The notes under the pieces were generated by a model that made no database searches, was not told where the DNA came from, and saw only the letters and a program-made list of their open reading frames with translations. Shown piece after piece: positions 29,918 through 41,319 of a stretch of DNA of 64,000 nt. The stretch spans positions 17,918,001 through 17,982,000 of the forward strand of contig OX031059.1 of the NCBI GenBank assembly GCA_943736015.1. Direction: 5' to 3'. The position numbers were made by a program, and so were the translations under genes. The first letter of the stretch is position 1. Each line of letters opens with the position of its first letter. The DNA comes from Tridacna crocea. Lineage: Eukaryota > Mollusca > Bivalvia > Cardiida > Cardiidae.

Positions 29918-30565
29918 AAAGGTTGGAGAAAGACATCTGATGGTTCTAAAAACCATTCTGTAACATGAACAATATTCATTAACAGAGAGAGAGAGAGAGA
30001 GAGATGGTGAGCTCTGATCCGACGAAGAACAACAATATGAAATTGATAACAATTACCTATGCCGAACATGCAGAAAGGGACAGAGATCGAGAGAGAAAGG
30101 TGCAAAAAAAATTAATAGGTTTTAATGATATAACAAATACACATATATGCATCGTGAGCATTTATATTTCATAATTCGTTCAATATCAATTTCAAACAAA
30201 CACAAACATTCAACAAGCTTTCAGGTGTAGGCTGCCTGTGTTAAGGTGTGAAAATAATCAGTGTGAAAAACTGTGAAAATTGCCATAAAAGCAACACAGA
30301 AGGTGTAATCAAAAACAACTTGAAACAAGACATGGCTTACACAGTGTATGTGTTAAATAAAACCTAAATGAAAATTACATTTTCTGAAAAAGCAATATCT
30401 ATATATATAAAATTTGGCATTGGGGACGATTTCTCCAAAATTTCTACTGGGGCCGATTTATCCAGAGAAATCGTCCCCAGGGGCCGATTTCTCCGGAGAA
30501 ATCGGCCCCAAGCGTTTTGGTGCCGATTTCTCCAAGGGCCTATTTCTCCAGGGGCCGATTTCTCC
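29918..30565. repeat. Right arm of the large inverted repeat
   Basis: Reverse complement of 28842-29330 in order: AAAGGTTGGAGAAAGACATC, GA microsatellite, the TAAATAAAACCTAAATGAAA segment and the GGCCGATTTCTCC modules. Includes extra sequence near 30050-30190. Confidence 0.85.
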
Positions 30566-30569
30566 TGAC

Positions 30570-31395
30570 ACTGAGGGGAATGATCAATCAAGTAGAACAA
30601 AGGTAAATGCAGACTGACCAAATAGACATGGCATGTAAAAAGTGACCCTACTACAATAGCAAAAGAATTTTCAAAAAGTATAGCCATACAAATTCGAGAA
30701 AGAATTCATTTTACCAAAGAATTATTGATCATTGGAACAGGGTGTCTGAGGATTTAACTTTATGCTCACTGTCAATAGTTTTAAACGTAACTTAGACAAA
30801 GTTCGGAAACACCTACCAGTCAAGTTTGAAGCCGAGTGCTACAGACAAATAATGAATGAATAATGAATGAATAGCGTTTTAAGGTCCATCAACAACTTAG
30901 GTCATATTGGGCGCACTTACTTAGTAAACAATAATGCGAGGTGAAAATAATATACATGTGCAACAACATAAGACAAAAATTATAAATAAGGAATGGAAGA
31001 AACACAAAATGATGCCCCTTTTGTCACCTTTTACGACATGCATGCTGTCACTTTTGTTGCCAGATGAAATGGCAGATGTGACGATCTCGTGACTGCAGTG
31101 GTTTATTCTTATACCCCCGATTAACCACACAGGCCAATTGATTCCCATTCCAAACCCTATTTGCATCGAGAAAAAAAATATAGGATTTGGAATAAGAACT
31201 ACCCAGCCTGCTGCAATCCTATGAATTACGAGGAAAGCAGCTGTTTGTCTCTTATTTTAGTCGCCTTCTACGACATGCCTTAGAGAAAGGCCGAGGTCCT
31301 ATTCTATACAGTAAAACCCCCGGGTCCCCATGAGGAGCTACAGACAAGTAAAACATATGAAAATGGATCCCTGAGGTAAATGCCTAGATAGATCA
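30570..31395. other. No gene seen
   Basis: Unique-looking sequence with fragments resembling worn retroelement ends (AAATAATGAATGAATAATGA run near 30850) and no supported coding exon. Confidence 0.4.
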
Positions 31396-31707
31396 CATGC
31401 GCAGATCCAGATATCTTTCTCAGGGGGGGTCCCACCGAAAACGCACTCGTCTTTTTATATGATACTTTGATTTCCGGATTTCAGTGGATGTAAGCCTTTT
31501 ACAAGAAAAGTCATCGTTTCCAGTTCTTACCATGAGGAGGTCTCCACATTTAGAACCTTTTTTTTTTTTAAATAAATGACTGTATTTTACATAAATGCTG
31601 TGCAATATCAAACCAGTACCATTTCACGAATCCGATAACCACAATTTTGCCAAAATCCCAGGGGGGGGGGGGTCTGGACCCCGGTCCCCCCTCTGGATCC
31701 GCCCATG
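31396..31707. mobile_element. Family F MITE with 5-bp target duplication
   Basis: Inverted ends CATGCGCAGATCCAGA and TCTGGATCCGCCCATG, flanked on both sides by GATCA. Poly-G runs inside. Confidence 0.85.
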
Positions 31708-32338
31708 GATCAGGTATACGGGAAGCATTGAAGCATTTCAAGATGTGGGGGGGGGGGTAACTTCGAAATACTGAGATTTCTTGCCTGGTTGTTGCATTGC
31801 ACTAGAAACTGGTATTTTAGTTATTATGATTTTCAAAATTATTTGGGGGGGGGGGAACTGAGACCCCTCTTGCCCCCCTGTTCCTACGGGCATGTAGATC
31901 CAACAGTAGTGTAAACAGTTTAAGAAAATAAATGTACACACCGTTTGTCATGGGAAATGCGTAGAGAAAGATTTCCACCAAAAATTGTGAGTCATGTTTG
32001 GCTCTTCGGTGCAGTTGCATAATTTTGAAAAAGATGAATCAGTGTTCTTACAGCAAAGAACTTCCTGATATAGCCATGGAAATTTCTCACCGGATCACCC
32101 AAGATAATATGACTATCAAACAGAAAGCCCCCCCCCTTTTTTTTTTGTCTAAATATTTGGTGTCGTCTACCCATTCAAAATTATACTCAAAATCAAAGTT
32201 ATACAGCTGCTTCAAACTCGTTTTCTGATTGGCCCTTTCGTTTCGGTTGACCTTTCACCTCGCATATGTACATAATTACTGCTGCAGAAATGACATCAGT
32301 GAATCTGACAGCTGCTAAATGAATTTATTTTCATTAAA

Positions 32339-35300
32339 ATGGAGGATATTCTTACATACAGGAGAGGTATACACTATTTATTTCTTTTCAGTGCAGCACA
32401 AGTTGTCAGTAGATTAGCAAAGCCCTTTATTTAAGGCTATGTTAAATTGCTGTTGCATGCTTCTTTACACTAATTAGTTTGATTTTAGAATTAGCTGAAA
32501 ACTAAATAAAACATGTGCACCTGATTATTATAAAAAACTAACAGTAGCTTTGTGTTATTTCAGTTGTATTGAATCTAAGTTAATCCCTGGCCATACTATC
32601 ACACGCTTTGACAACCATCAGGATATTGGCTATTGAAAACAATCTGGGCAAAGGAGAAAATATTGGTTCTACAGTTCCTATTTCTCCTTTTTCCCGCTTT
32701 GTCTTCTACTATTTATTTTAAGCCACATTAAATATATCATCTGAAAACACTTTTATGCTGTACAAGGTTAATGGTTTTGTTGTCAGTAGAAAAGGAAGAA
32801 TTCATTAAGATTACATACCTATACCCTTCACCAAATGACATATCTTCGGATCAGACGAAATTGAAAGCACTTGCAGATGACATCTTACATGAAGTTTAGA
32901 TGATGAGTTCTGTCTCTGATTATGGGAGAGAAACTATTATGGGAAATGGAGAAAATGCTGGTTACCATTATTTTCTCCTTTTCCCACAATATTTTCCAAA
33001 GCATTTTCTTTCAGTGTTGTTAAAACTCACAATTGTGTTGGAAAATAAAGATATTTAACCCTTTCCCAAACAATCCCTGGCTTTTACTGAGATAGAAGCC
33101 TTCTGAAAACATTGTTGGAAAAGGAGAAAATGCTGGTAATCGGCATTTTCTTTTTTTCCCACAATGTTTTCTACCCTGCTGGAAACGAATTTCAACTTTT
33201 GAGTTATGTTTAATATGTTGTCTGCAAGAGCTTTCAATTAGGACTAGTCTAAATTTTTGTCCTTTGGTAAAGAGTTAAAGAAGACAGTTAACTCTTTCAC
33301 AAAAGACAAGCTTGTTAGACTTAGTCACTTACCTAGAGTGAGAGCATTTAGAGATGACAAATATTAATCCAATAAAATGTTTTTTACATGGACAGGTAGA
33401 AAACCTTGTGGGATAAGGACCAATTATTGCTGATTAGTAGTATTTTCTCCCTTTTCTCCCTTTACTGTTTTCAAAAGTCTTAATCATTCTGGCTGTTGCA
33501 ATCTAGGAATGCGTGTAGTCTCAATAATGAGACACTCCGGTGATCTTTTTCGTATTTGGACAGTCAAAAAGTAACATCGCCTTTTGGGACAGAACTTACC
33601 TGTAGTAGGAATGTGTGATAAGCAGTGAAGAAAATATTGCAGTTGGACAGATTACTCAAAATTAGCAATTTTCCAGTTGCCATGACACTTTCTGTCCTGA
33701 AGGTGTTTTATTTTTACTCCTGTCCACAGATAGTCCAGTCTTTCTGAAAGTTGCCTACTTCTTACTGGACATTAAGTCTAGTAAAAACAATCTGTTACCA
33801 GACTGAATGGTTTTACTTTGCAGAATTTTTTCATATACATGTAAGTGTATATTGTGCTTAACCCTTTACCACACGACAATATTTCAGACACGACGAAGTT
33901 GAAAGCATTTGCAGACAATAATTCAAAGTTGCCCGGATGACAAATTTTGTTCTTGATAGGTTAAAAAACACTGTGGGAAAAGGAGAAAATGCTGGTTACC
34001 AGCATTTTCTCTTCCCACAATGTTTTCAAAAGCCTTCTTCCTGAGGGTCGTTAAAATTCGATGTTGTGTGGTAAAGGGTTAAAGGATGTTATGCCCTTCC
34101 ATTTAATGTAAACACCATCATTGTGTATCGTTAAGAGATATTCGATTTTGATGTCTGATTTTTACTAGGCAGTAGGTCTTGTGGGAAATTTTGATGAACC
34201 AATGTGACTTGCAAAAGACATATCTATTGGAGCAATGGCATTTCTGAAAGACTACAGAGCAGTATGTGTTTACATTGGTGTAGAACTGGGTGACATTTAC
34301 TATTCTAGGGTGACATGAATATGCCATTCTTTCAAATACTTCATGAATAATTTATATGAGATAATAAAAATAAACATTTTACTGCGATCATGATTTAATA
34401 CAAATTGCTTATTTGTTGTTTCTGATGGTAATATTAAACTATGCAGATTGATTTTCTATGAGTTAATTGTGTAAATATTATCTTCATTAACCCATTACCA
34501 CACAATCCCTACTTTTGACGACCCCGAGAAAGAAGCCTTTAGAAAACATTGTGGGAAAAGGAGAAAATGCTGGTAACCAGCATTTTCTCCTTTTCCCACA
34601 ATATTGTCTCCCCTTCATAAAACATATTTCAAATTTTCAGTCTCTTTTTTTTTGTATCATCTGCAAATGCTTTCAATTTGGGCGAGTCTGCAATTTTGTT
34701 GTTTGGTAATAATGAGTTAACTCTTTAACAAACAACAAAATTTTGGAATGGTCCAAATTGAAAGCACTTGCAGACGAAAAAATAAATGTAACTCCAAAAT
34801 TGAAATTTTTTTCCAGCTGGGTAGAAAACATCATGGGACAAGGAGAAAATGCTGGTTACCAGCATTTTCTCCTTTTTCCCACAATGTTTTCAAAAGGTTT
34901 CTTTCTCAGGGTCGTTAAAAGCCGGAATTGTGTGGTAAAGAGTAAAATGTGTCTTTATGTCTCTTGAAAGCAGAAGTGGATGGTTGTGAAAAACTGAACC
35001 TATAAGCATGTGGGCTAGATTTATATGTAACATTATTCCAAAGACTGATATTAAACATGTATTTATAAATACCTAGAGAAGGGTGAGAAAATAAGCAACG
35101 GTGGGAGAAAGTGATGCAGGGGGAAGAATTCTGGGTCTGAATTCACAAAAAGCTCATAACTCTTTACTACACAGTCCTGACTTTTAACAACTCTTTAGAG
35201 AACAGCCTTTTGAAAACAATTTGGGAAAGGGGGAAAATGTTTACTGTAAATGTTTTCTACTCTTCACATAACAATGTCAAATTTTCAGTCACTTTTATTT

Positions 35301-37499
35301 TGTCATCTGCAAATGCTTTTGATTCGGACAAGTCTAAAATATTGTTGTTTGGTAATGAGTTAAGCACATTCATATGTCTTATTCTACGAGATTTTCAAAA
35401 TTTGAAAGGAACACAATGTCTGAATAGCTAAACTAAGTGTTTAGCCATTCAGAAGTTGTGTGTTTTTTTTTTCAGATTTTGAAAATCTGGGAGAATAAGA
35501 CGGGAGAAAATTCTTCAGAATGGTTCTTTAAGACTGACCAATCTGGCCTTTTACATCAGAGGTTCCAGGTTAGCAATTTCTTGTACGCGCATTTACTCCT
35601 CGTACAGTTGTCATTGGAATAAATTCAAACTTACCACAATGAATCTCTATGATGTATAGTTGTGCGTGTGACTTTTAAGATTTGGATATCTGCAGGCTTT
35701 CTAGATTTTAATCCATTTTACTGACAAGCACTTATATGAGCTGCTTTACGAAGCTCCTGTTTTCTCTTGATCATGTAACTTTCTGCAAAAGCAACTTATT
35801 ATAAGTTGCCATTGGCTCTTTTACTGGGCCTATCCATTCACCACAAAAGTGTATGTTGTAATGATCCCCAAGCAAGAAGGCCTTTTAAAACATTGTGGAG
35901 AAAGGAGGAAATGCTGATATCCAGCTCTATTTCTTTAACAAAGTTTACTACTCCTTCAAAGACAAGCAAGTCTAAAATTTCAAAGAATGAAAAGATGTAA
36001 ATGATTTTGATATCACACTTCTAGGTAGACTATTTGCAGTAATAGGTAGGTATTTAGATTATTGTAGCAGTTCCTCAATGTTCGACTAAGTAGGAACAGG
36101 TGCACTTCTTCTATTACAAACTGATAGCTCAAACAAAGTTAATCCTTTACCAAACAATCCTGGGTTTTAACTCATTACTAAACAACAAAATTTTAGGTTT
36201 TCCCAAATCGAAAGCATATGCAGATGACAAAAAAAAGGTGACTGAAAATTTGAAATTTGTGTTGTGAAGGGTAGAAAACATTGTGGGAAAAGGAGAAAAT
36301 GCTGGTTACCAGCATTTCTCCTTTTTCCACAATGTTTTCTAAAGGCTTCTTTTGCAGGGTCATCATAAGTAGGGATTGTGTGGTAATGGTTTAATGATCG
36401 TAAAGAAGAAGACTTGAAAACTTTGTTGGAAGAGAAGAAAATGCTTGTAACCAGTATTATCTCTTTTTCCAACAACATTTACTAACCTTTCAAAGACAGG
36501 GACTGCCATTTTTGCAACATTTAATTAGTAGTCTGCAAGTCGTTTTAATTCGGCCCAGTCTAAAGAGTTGACTGTCAGTTTGCAAAAGTCTTTCTCAAAA
36601 GCCTTTCTAAATTTAAGGTGCTGATGCAGACTTTGTAGAAAAAGATCAGAATCATCAGGATTGCAGACTGATCTTGGATCATGGTTCTCTCTAATTTTTG
36701 TCAGCTGGTCAGCGTCAAAATTACTCTTGGATTTAAAAGGTTATGGTCGTATATAGTTACGGTCTAAAGAGTTGACTCACAGCTTGCAGAAGTTTTTCTT
36801 TAAAGTGCAGACTTTGTAGATCAAGATTAGAATCTTCAGGATTGCAGCCCCATCTTTGATCATGGTTCTCTCCCATCTTTGTCAGTTGCTCTATCAAAAT
36901 TAATCTTACATTAACCCTTTACTCCATAGATACTCGTTTTAACATATCAACAGCAGGCAGCTTTTGAAAACATTGTGGAAAAAGGAGAAATTGCTCATAA
37001 CGAGCAATTTCTCCTTTTCCCACAATGTTTTCCACTCAATCAGAAATTTGTATCCTCATTTGTTCACATTTTTGATGTCATATCTTTATTTGCTGCTGAA
37101 ATGGAAGAGTCTCAAATTGGCATATCAGGTAAAGGGTTAAAAAGGTTCTGATCTGCGCTACACAGTGAAAATAATCCTCTGAACTCTGTAGCAGATTACA
37201 AAGTTTTAGCCTTTTCCAAATGGAAAGCATTTGCAGATGACAAATGCTTCTCAAAACAAAAAAACTTCTCTTTCATAGGGAAGAAAACATTGTGGGAAAA
37301 GGAGAAATTGCCTATCTCCAGCATTTTCTCCTTTTTCCACATTGTTTTCAAAAGCCTTCTGTCTAAGGTTCATTAAAAGTAGGCATTGTGTGGTAAAGGG
37401 TAAAAATCAGCTGTCTGAAGTGTTTTTCTTTTGCATATTTAATAAATGAAATGAACATTTTCTTTCTAGAAATATAAACCTCAAAATGCTGTGATTTCA
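32339..37499 (+). CDS. Unidentified small gene, five-exon model
   Basis: This model rests on splice signals and phase, not homology. Exon 1 is 32339-32366 (ATG, MEDILTYRR, donor GTATAC). Exon 2 is 33730-33780 after a strong TTTTTACTCCTGTCCACAG acceptor (SPVFLKVAYFLLDIKS, donor GTAAAA). Exon 3 is 34218-34261 (ISIGAMAFLKDYRA, donor GTATGT). Exon 4 is 35476-35568 after a T-rich CAG acceptor (ILKIWENKTGEN... ending LLHQRFQ). Exon 5 is from about 37467 after TTTTCTTTCTAG (KYKPQNAVIS, stop). Phases fit at every junction and give about 82 aa. The exon 3 acceptor is poor, and exon 4's donor coincides with the edge of a dispersed repeat. I recognise no family. The model could be the 5' part of a longer gene running to 61.7 kb. 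Confidence 0.4.
32578..32780 (+). mobile_element. Family A MITE, worn
   Basis: GGCAAAGGAGAAAATATTGG palindrome arm with a different tip; ends lost. Confidence 0.6.
32822..33040 (-). mobile_element. Family A MITE
   Basis: Arms clear (GACGAAATTGAAAGCACTTG); palindrome tip mutated on one side. Confidence 0.75.
33055..33278 (+). mobile_element. Family A TTAA-MITE
   Basis: Both TTAA ends present; tip reads GGTAATCGGC. Confidence 0.9.
33290..33520 (-). mobile_element. Family A MITE, worn
   Basis: TTAACTCTTTCACAAAAGAC start; palindrome decayed. Confidence 0.65.
33858..34082 (-). mobile_element. Family A TTAA-MITE
   Basis: Complete ends; 5-bp deletion in one palindrome arm. Confidence 0.9.
34487..34720 (+). 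mobile_element. Family A TTAA-MITE
   Basis: Complete; right TTAA shared with the next copy. Confidence 0.92.
34717..34945 (-). mobile_element. Family A TTAA-MITE
   Basis: Tail-to-tail partner; right end GGTAAAGAGTAAAA. Confidence 0.9.
35157..35363 (+). mobile_element. Family A MITE with collapsed palindrome
   Basis: Ends intact; central region reduced to GGGGGAAAATGTTTACTGTAA. Confidence 0.8.
35476..35568 (+). CDS. Candidate exon 4 of the unidentified gene
   Basis: Open only in the frame ILKIWENKTG...WFFKTDQSGLLHQRFQ; the other two frames stop. A ten-T polypyrimidine tract plus CAG precedes it and CAG|GTTAGC follows. It is phase 0 at both ends, and its Trp/Phe/Lys-rich composition is unlike the flanking repeats. 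Confidence 0.4.
35569..35790 (+). repeat. Family D dispersed repeat
   Basis: TAGCAATTTCTTGTACGCGC and CACAATGAATCTCTATGATG match 52925-53100. Its left edge coincides with the donor of candidate exon 4. Confidence 0.65.
35835..35990 (+). mobile_element. Family A MITE, worn
   Basis: AAAACATTGTGGAGAAAGGAG and CAAGTCTAAAATTTC remnants. Confidence 0.55.
36139..36570 (+). mobile_element. Older family A MITE interrupted by another
   Basis: Left end TTAATCCTTTACCAAACAAT to GGGTTTTAA, interrupted at 36167-36394, then TTAATGATCGTAAAGAAGAA and the rest of the element. Confidence 0.82.
36167..36394 (-). mobile_element. Family A MITE nested in the copy above
   Basis: Sits inside GGGTTTTAA|TGATC of the host copy with TTAA on both sides, showing TTAA as target-site duplication. 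Confidence 0.93.
36565..36905. repeat. ~195-bp local tandem duplication
   Basis: CTAAAGAGTTGACTG..., GCAGACTTTGTAGA and GGATCATGGTTCTCTC recur in the same order in 36565-36745 and 36765-36905. Confidence 0.75.
36911..37140. mobile_element. Subfamily A2 MITE, A/A2 hybrid stem
   Basis: A2 ends and tip (TTGCTCATAACGAGCAA) but with the family A stem (GGAAAAAGGAG / CTCCTTTTCCCAC). Confidence 0.9.
37185..37405 (-). mobile_element. Family A MITE
   Basis: Left TTAA lost; right end GGTAAAGGGTAAAA. Confidence 0.8.
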
Positions 37500-37856
37500 T
37501 AGGTGTTTGAACTATTCACAGCAGACAGTATAGATTTAAGATGAGATTGAACTATAGTGTCTATAAATTTAATAATAGTTGTGATAGGAACTCAAAGGTT
37601 ACAGCTGGTAAACTTGTTCTGTTTGCATTAACCTTTGGCCCCTTTCTCACAGAAATCTCTGCTATAGATTTTGTACTGTAGACAAATTAGAGACATATGT
37701 TGGAAAAAAATCAGATTTTTCTTTTTAGGAGAAACTGTTATTTTTTAAGAAAATAGACCCAGGTCTTTGAATAATACTCTACTGGTATATATTCTATCAG
37801 TATCTTCATTGCGGCCATCAAATTTTTTGTACATTGGCTGAAAAAGCACTCACTTT

Positions 37857-38083
37857 TAACCCTCTACCTCACAATCCCTACTATTGATGACCCTGAGAAA
37901 GGAAGCCTTTGAAAACATTGTGGGAAAAGGAGAAAATGCTGGAAACCAGCATTTTCTCCTTTTCCCACACTGTTTTCTACCCTTTCCAAATAAATTTTCA
38001 ATTTTTGATTCACATTTATTTTGTCGTCTGAAAATACTTTCAATTTGGACAAGTCTAAAATATTGTCGTTTGGTAATGAGTTT
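37857..38083 (+). mobile_element. Family A TTAA-MITE
   Basis: Starts TTAACCCTCTACCTCACAAT; tip GGAAACCAGC. Confidence 0.88.
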
Positions 38084-38087
38084 TACA

Positions 38088-38425
38088 AGTTACACAAAGG
38101 TTTATAAAGTAAAGTGAAAAAGTTTAGTCTATGTGAAAAAAATTTAATGACTACTATAACATATGCATAAGACCTTTATTATCCCATTACCACACAATCC
38201 ATACTTTTGGCGCCCCTGAAAAAGAAGCCTTTAGAAAACATTGTGGGAAAAGGAGAAAATGCTGGTAACCAGCATTTTCTCCTTTTCCCACAATGTTTTC
38301 TACCCATCACAAAACACATTTCAAATTACACAAAGTTTTATAAAGTAAAGTGAAAAAGTTTAGTCTATAATTGAAAAAAATTTAAAGACTATTATAACAT
38401 ATGCATAAGTCCTTTATTATCCCAT
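38088..38425. repeat. ~238-bp tandem segmental duplication carrying a MITE
   Basis: TTACACAAAGGTTTATAAAG to TTTATTATCCCATTACC is repeated from 38326. The duplicate joins the middle of the first MITE copy, leaving it truncated. Confidence 0.8.
38179..38322 (+). mobile_element. Family A MITE truncated by the duplication
   Basis: Left arm and full palindrome, cut at CATTTCAAATT. Confidence 0.85.
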
Positions 38426-38642
38426 TACCACACAATCCCTACTTTTGGCGCCCCTGAGAAAGAAGCCTTTAGAAAACATTGTGGGAAAAGGAGAAAATGC
38501 TGGTAACCAGCATTTTCTCCTTTTCCCACAATGTTTTCTACCCTTCACAAAACAAATTTCAAATTTTCAGTCACTTTTCTTTTGTTTGAAAATGCTTTCA
38601 ATTTGGACCAGTCTAAAATACTGTCATTTGGTAATGAGTTAA
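38418..38642 (+). mobile_element. Family A MITE
   Basis: Full second copy within the duplicated block; right end GGTAATGAGTTAA. Confidence 0.9.
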
Positions 38643-38687
38643 ACTGTTATCCTGTAGGGTTGAGGAGTAAATGTTAGATTTGTATCA

Positions 38688-39413
38688 GGGTTTTCCCTCG
38701 GCTTTGAAAATTGGGGGTCATTGTGACCCCCTTCCTCATTAGTTGCGGGTCATTTCATTAATTTTGGGGGTCAAAAATATGGATTTCCTCGTCATCAACT
38801 TCAAACACGATTTATAATGCATTTTACCTTTTAAACGTCTACTTCCAAAATTGAAAAGTCGGTCAATCATTTCTGACGGAAACGCCGATGTCACTTTTTG
38901 ACAGACCAAACATTTTCGTCTGAATCGCTGCTTGACGTGGCTTGATCGGCAGTTGTAGGAAGCAGACGATAGAAGAATGCTACAGTTTACTTCGTCATGA
39001 CATTATTTTTCCGCTAACAGCACAGACTGATAATGCATACTTTTATATACCGGTAGTCGTGTAAAATATACTAAGAAATACAGAGAACACAACCACGACT
39101 TTGACTGGGCCCATTATTTACGACATGTGTCCAATATACATTTCGGCAATAATGCGTAAACCAGTCTTATTCTATAAATAGATTACCGGAAAACCACTTT
39201 TATCTAAAATAAACCTTGTAGTTAAAAAAAGAACGGTGTTCGTCTGACATTGAAGCAAGAACACACTTGGAATAATGACGTTTCATTCAACTTCGTACAT
39301 TATTTAGATTTTGGAAAGTTGCGTCACTGATGACGCACTGTCATTTATTTTGGGGGTCATTTGAAATACAATTGCGTCAATGACGCAGGATTTGTGCGTC
39401 ATGGAAAACCCTG
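38688..39413. mobile_element. hAT-like nonautonomous element (family G)
   Basis: Inverted ends CAGGGTTTTCC and GGAAAACCCTG, flanked by TTTGTAT on both sides. Interior has GGGGGTCATT blocks near each end and no transposase-like ORF. Confidence 0.85.
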
Positions 39414-39482
39414 TTTGTATGATGATTTTGTAGACCTGATGCTCCTGTACAGGAAAACTGTTTGATTGAGTGGCATTTTATC

Positions 39483-39693
39483 TCTTTACCACACAATCCA
39501 GACTTTTAATAATCTAGAGAAAGAAGCCCACAGCATTGTCTCCTTGTCCCACAACCAGCATTTTCTCCTTTTCCCACAATACTTTCCACCTAATCAAAGC
39601 CAGAAATCATTTTATTACTGAGATTAAATTTGTTGTCTGCAGATGCTTTGAATTTGGTCCAATCGAAAAATTTATTGTTTGGTAATGAGTTAT
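39483..39693 (+). mobile_element. Family A MITE, rearranged palindrome
   Basis: CTCTTTACCACACAATCCAG start; first palindrome arm replaced by a duplicated piece of the second. Confidence 0.75.
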
Positions 39694-39930
39694 GCCACTT
39701 TCAACATTAATTCAGCAATATTATGGCCCAAGCTCCCATATACATATATGCCTTAGATTTCAACAGCACTAGGCCAAGACTCTGTTGTGTCTTGCCAAGG
39801 TAGCTCCCTCAAAAAGCCCAATGGGTGTCCAGTGAGGTTTGAACCCAGGGCCTCCATGTTGCAAGTCTCATGTGTTACCACTGATTCATGCAGGACCCCC
39901 AAGAAATGCTTGAACGACAGAAAATTTGTC

Positions 39931-40159
39931 TTAACTCTTTACCAAATGACAACATTTTAAACTAATCCAAATTGAAAGCATTTGCAGACAACAAGATATA
40001 TTTGAATCAAAAATTAAAATTCTATTTGAGAAGGGAAGAAAACATTGTGGGAAAAGGAGGAAATGCTGGTTACCAGCATTTTCTCCTTTTCTTACAATGT
40101 TTTCAAAAGGCTTCTTTCACAGGGGCGTTATAAGTGGGGATTGTGTGGTAAAAGGTTAA
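39931..40159 (-). mobile_element. Family A TTAA-MITE
   Basis: Complete with both TTAA ends. Confidence 0.92.
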
Positions 40160-40364
40160 CCGTTAGGCTGATAAGCAAGATCCACTGACTTTTTGCGGAC
40201 AGCACAGATCTAGTTCAGAAGGTGCAATCTGATCTTAGACCTATACTTTCTGATATTTAGGAGAAATTTGTCCGCAAAATATACCTTTGAAATATGAAAA
40301 TTTTGGATCTTATTTATTCAGCAGGATAAGGGATAAATTGTTGAAAGATATACTCATATAGAGC

Positions 40365-40555
40365 TACAGATAAGCGGGAGTGATGCTATTCTAAATCCAT
40401 TTTTCTCTTCCAAACCCTATACTGTGGGTACTCATTAGAATCGTCTCAGTGAGACGATTCTAATGAGTACTCACAACATAGAGTTTAGTGAAGAATTATT
40501 AATATTTTCAACTTTGAAATCAAAATTACTCCCTCTGTCTGGAGCTCTGCTCTAA
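40365..40555. mobile_element. Family B palindromic MITE, copy 2
   Basis: AGAGCTACAGATAAGCGGGA at left and ...CTCCCTCTGTCTGGAGCTCT at right. The central palindrome GTACTCATTAGAATCGTCTC is followed by its complement. Best preserved of three. Confidence 0.8.
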
Positions 40556-40965
40556 GACAACATCGTTAGAAAAGGAGTTACTGATTTGTTGTATGAATAT
40601 GATTAACAAATCAGAAATGTTGTTTTCTAGCTGGAATTTTTTTATCCCAAATTTGAGGTTAAATATCGACCTAGCAGAACACCCCTTACTTGTATCAATA
40701 AATTCCTCAATGCCAAGTTATTTCAGCACATCTGATAAGCTCAGACAAGTTTTCATATGGGACCTACATTTTGGGATTCCTTTGTTGAAGTTCTGATGAA
40801 GTACTTTGGATTCGTGTAGTTTTGCTATTTCAGAACTGTTTACTTGATTAAGACTATTGCTGCTATTTTGGATAGCTGATAGAATATTTATCAAGAAAAC
40901 CTAGTCTGCATTACGACCATCATGATTATCCAGTAAGAAAATTGGTAGAAACTGTATCCAGAGTC

Positions 40966-41154
40966 AGAGCTCAAGATAAAGGGAGTGATTTTGATTTTGA
41001 AATGAAAAATATTTATGATTCTCCACCTTATGTTCTGGGTATTCATTAAAATCATCTCATCAAGATGATTCTAATGAGAATCCACAACATAAGGTTTGAA
41101 AGAGAAATGAAGGATTGAAAATCACATCACTCCCCATTACCTGGAGCTCTGTAG
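40966..41154. mobile_element. Family B palindromic MITE, copy 3
   Basis: Same terminal inverted repeats (GAGCTC...) as copies 1 and 2. The palindrome tip is AAATCATCTCATCAAGATGATTC-like, changed on both arms together. Confidence 0.75.
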
Positions 41155-41319
41155 AGTACACTACCTTCGCTTACAAGAATGAAAATGGCAATTAACATAT
41201 ATTTCCTAATTCTAATAAATTGGAGAAAATTACCCATACATTTCCCCAATTTGAAGGGTCATGGGCCTGCAGTGATTAAAAGAAAATATTCTGATGGTAA
41301 AAAAGACTCCTTTCTTGTG

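Noticed and set aside
28812..30617. Repetitive peptides of the type EKSAPGEIGPWRNRP, suggesting a structural or silk-like protein
   Set aside because: Pure translation of the GGAGAAATCGGCCCC array in several frames on both strands; no splice context or start.
33590..33625. Minus-strand donor-like ACTACAG|GTAAGTTC as an exon end
   Set aside because: The upstream sequence reads as a polypyrimidine acceptor rather than a coding exon, and no open frame of note precedes it.
34158..34261. In-frame TGA (about 34204) upstream of candidate exon 3, suggesting a selenocysteine
   Set aside because: The frame is open only if a different acceptor (CTAGGCAG) is used. No known selenoprotein motif and no SECIS-like structure were seen; an acceptor after the TGA gives the same phase.
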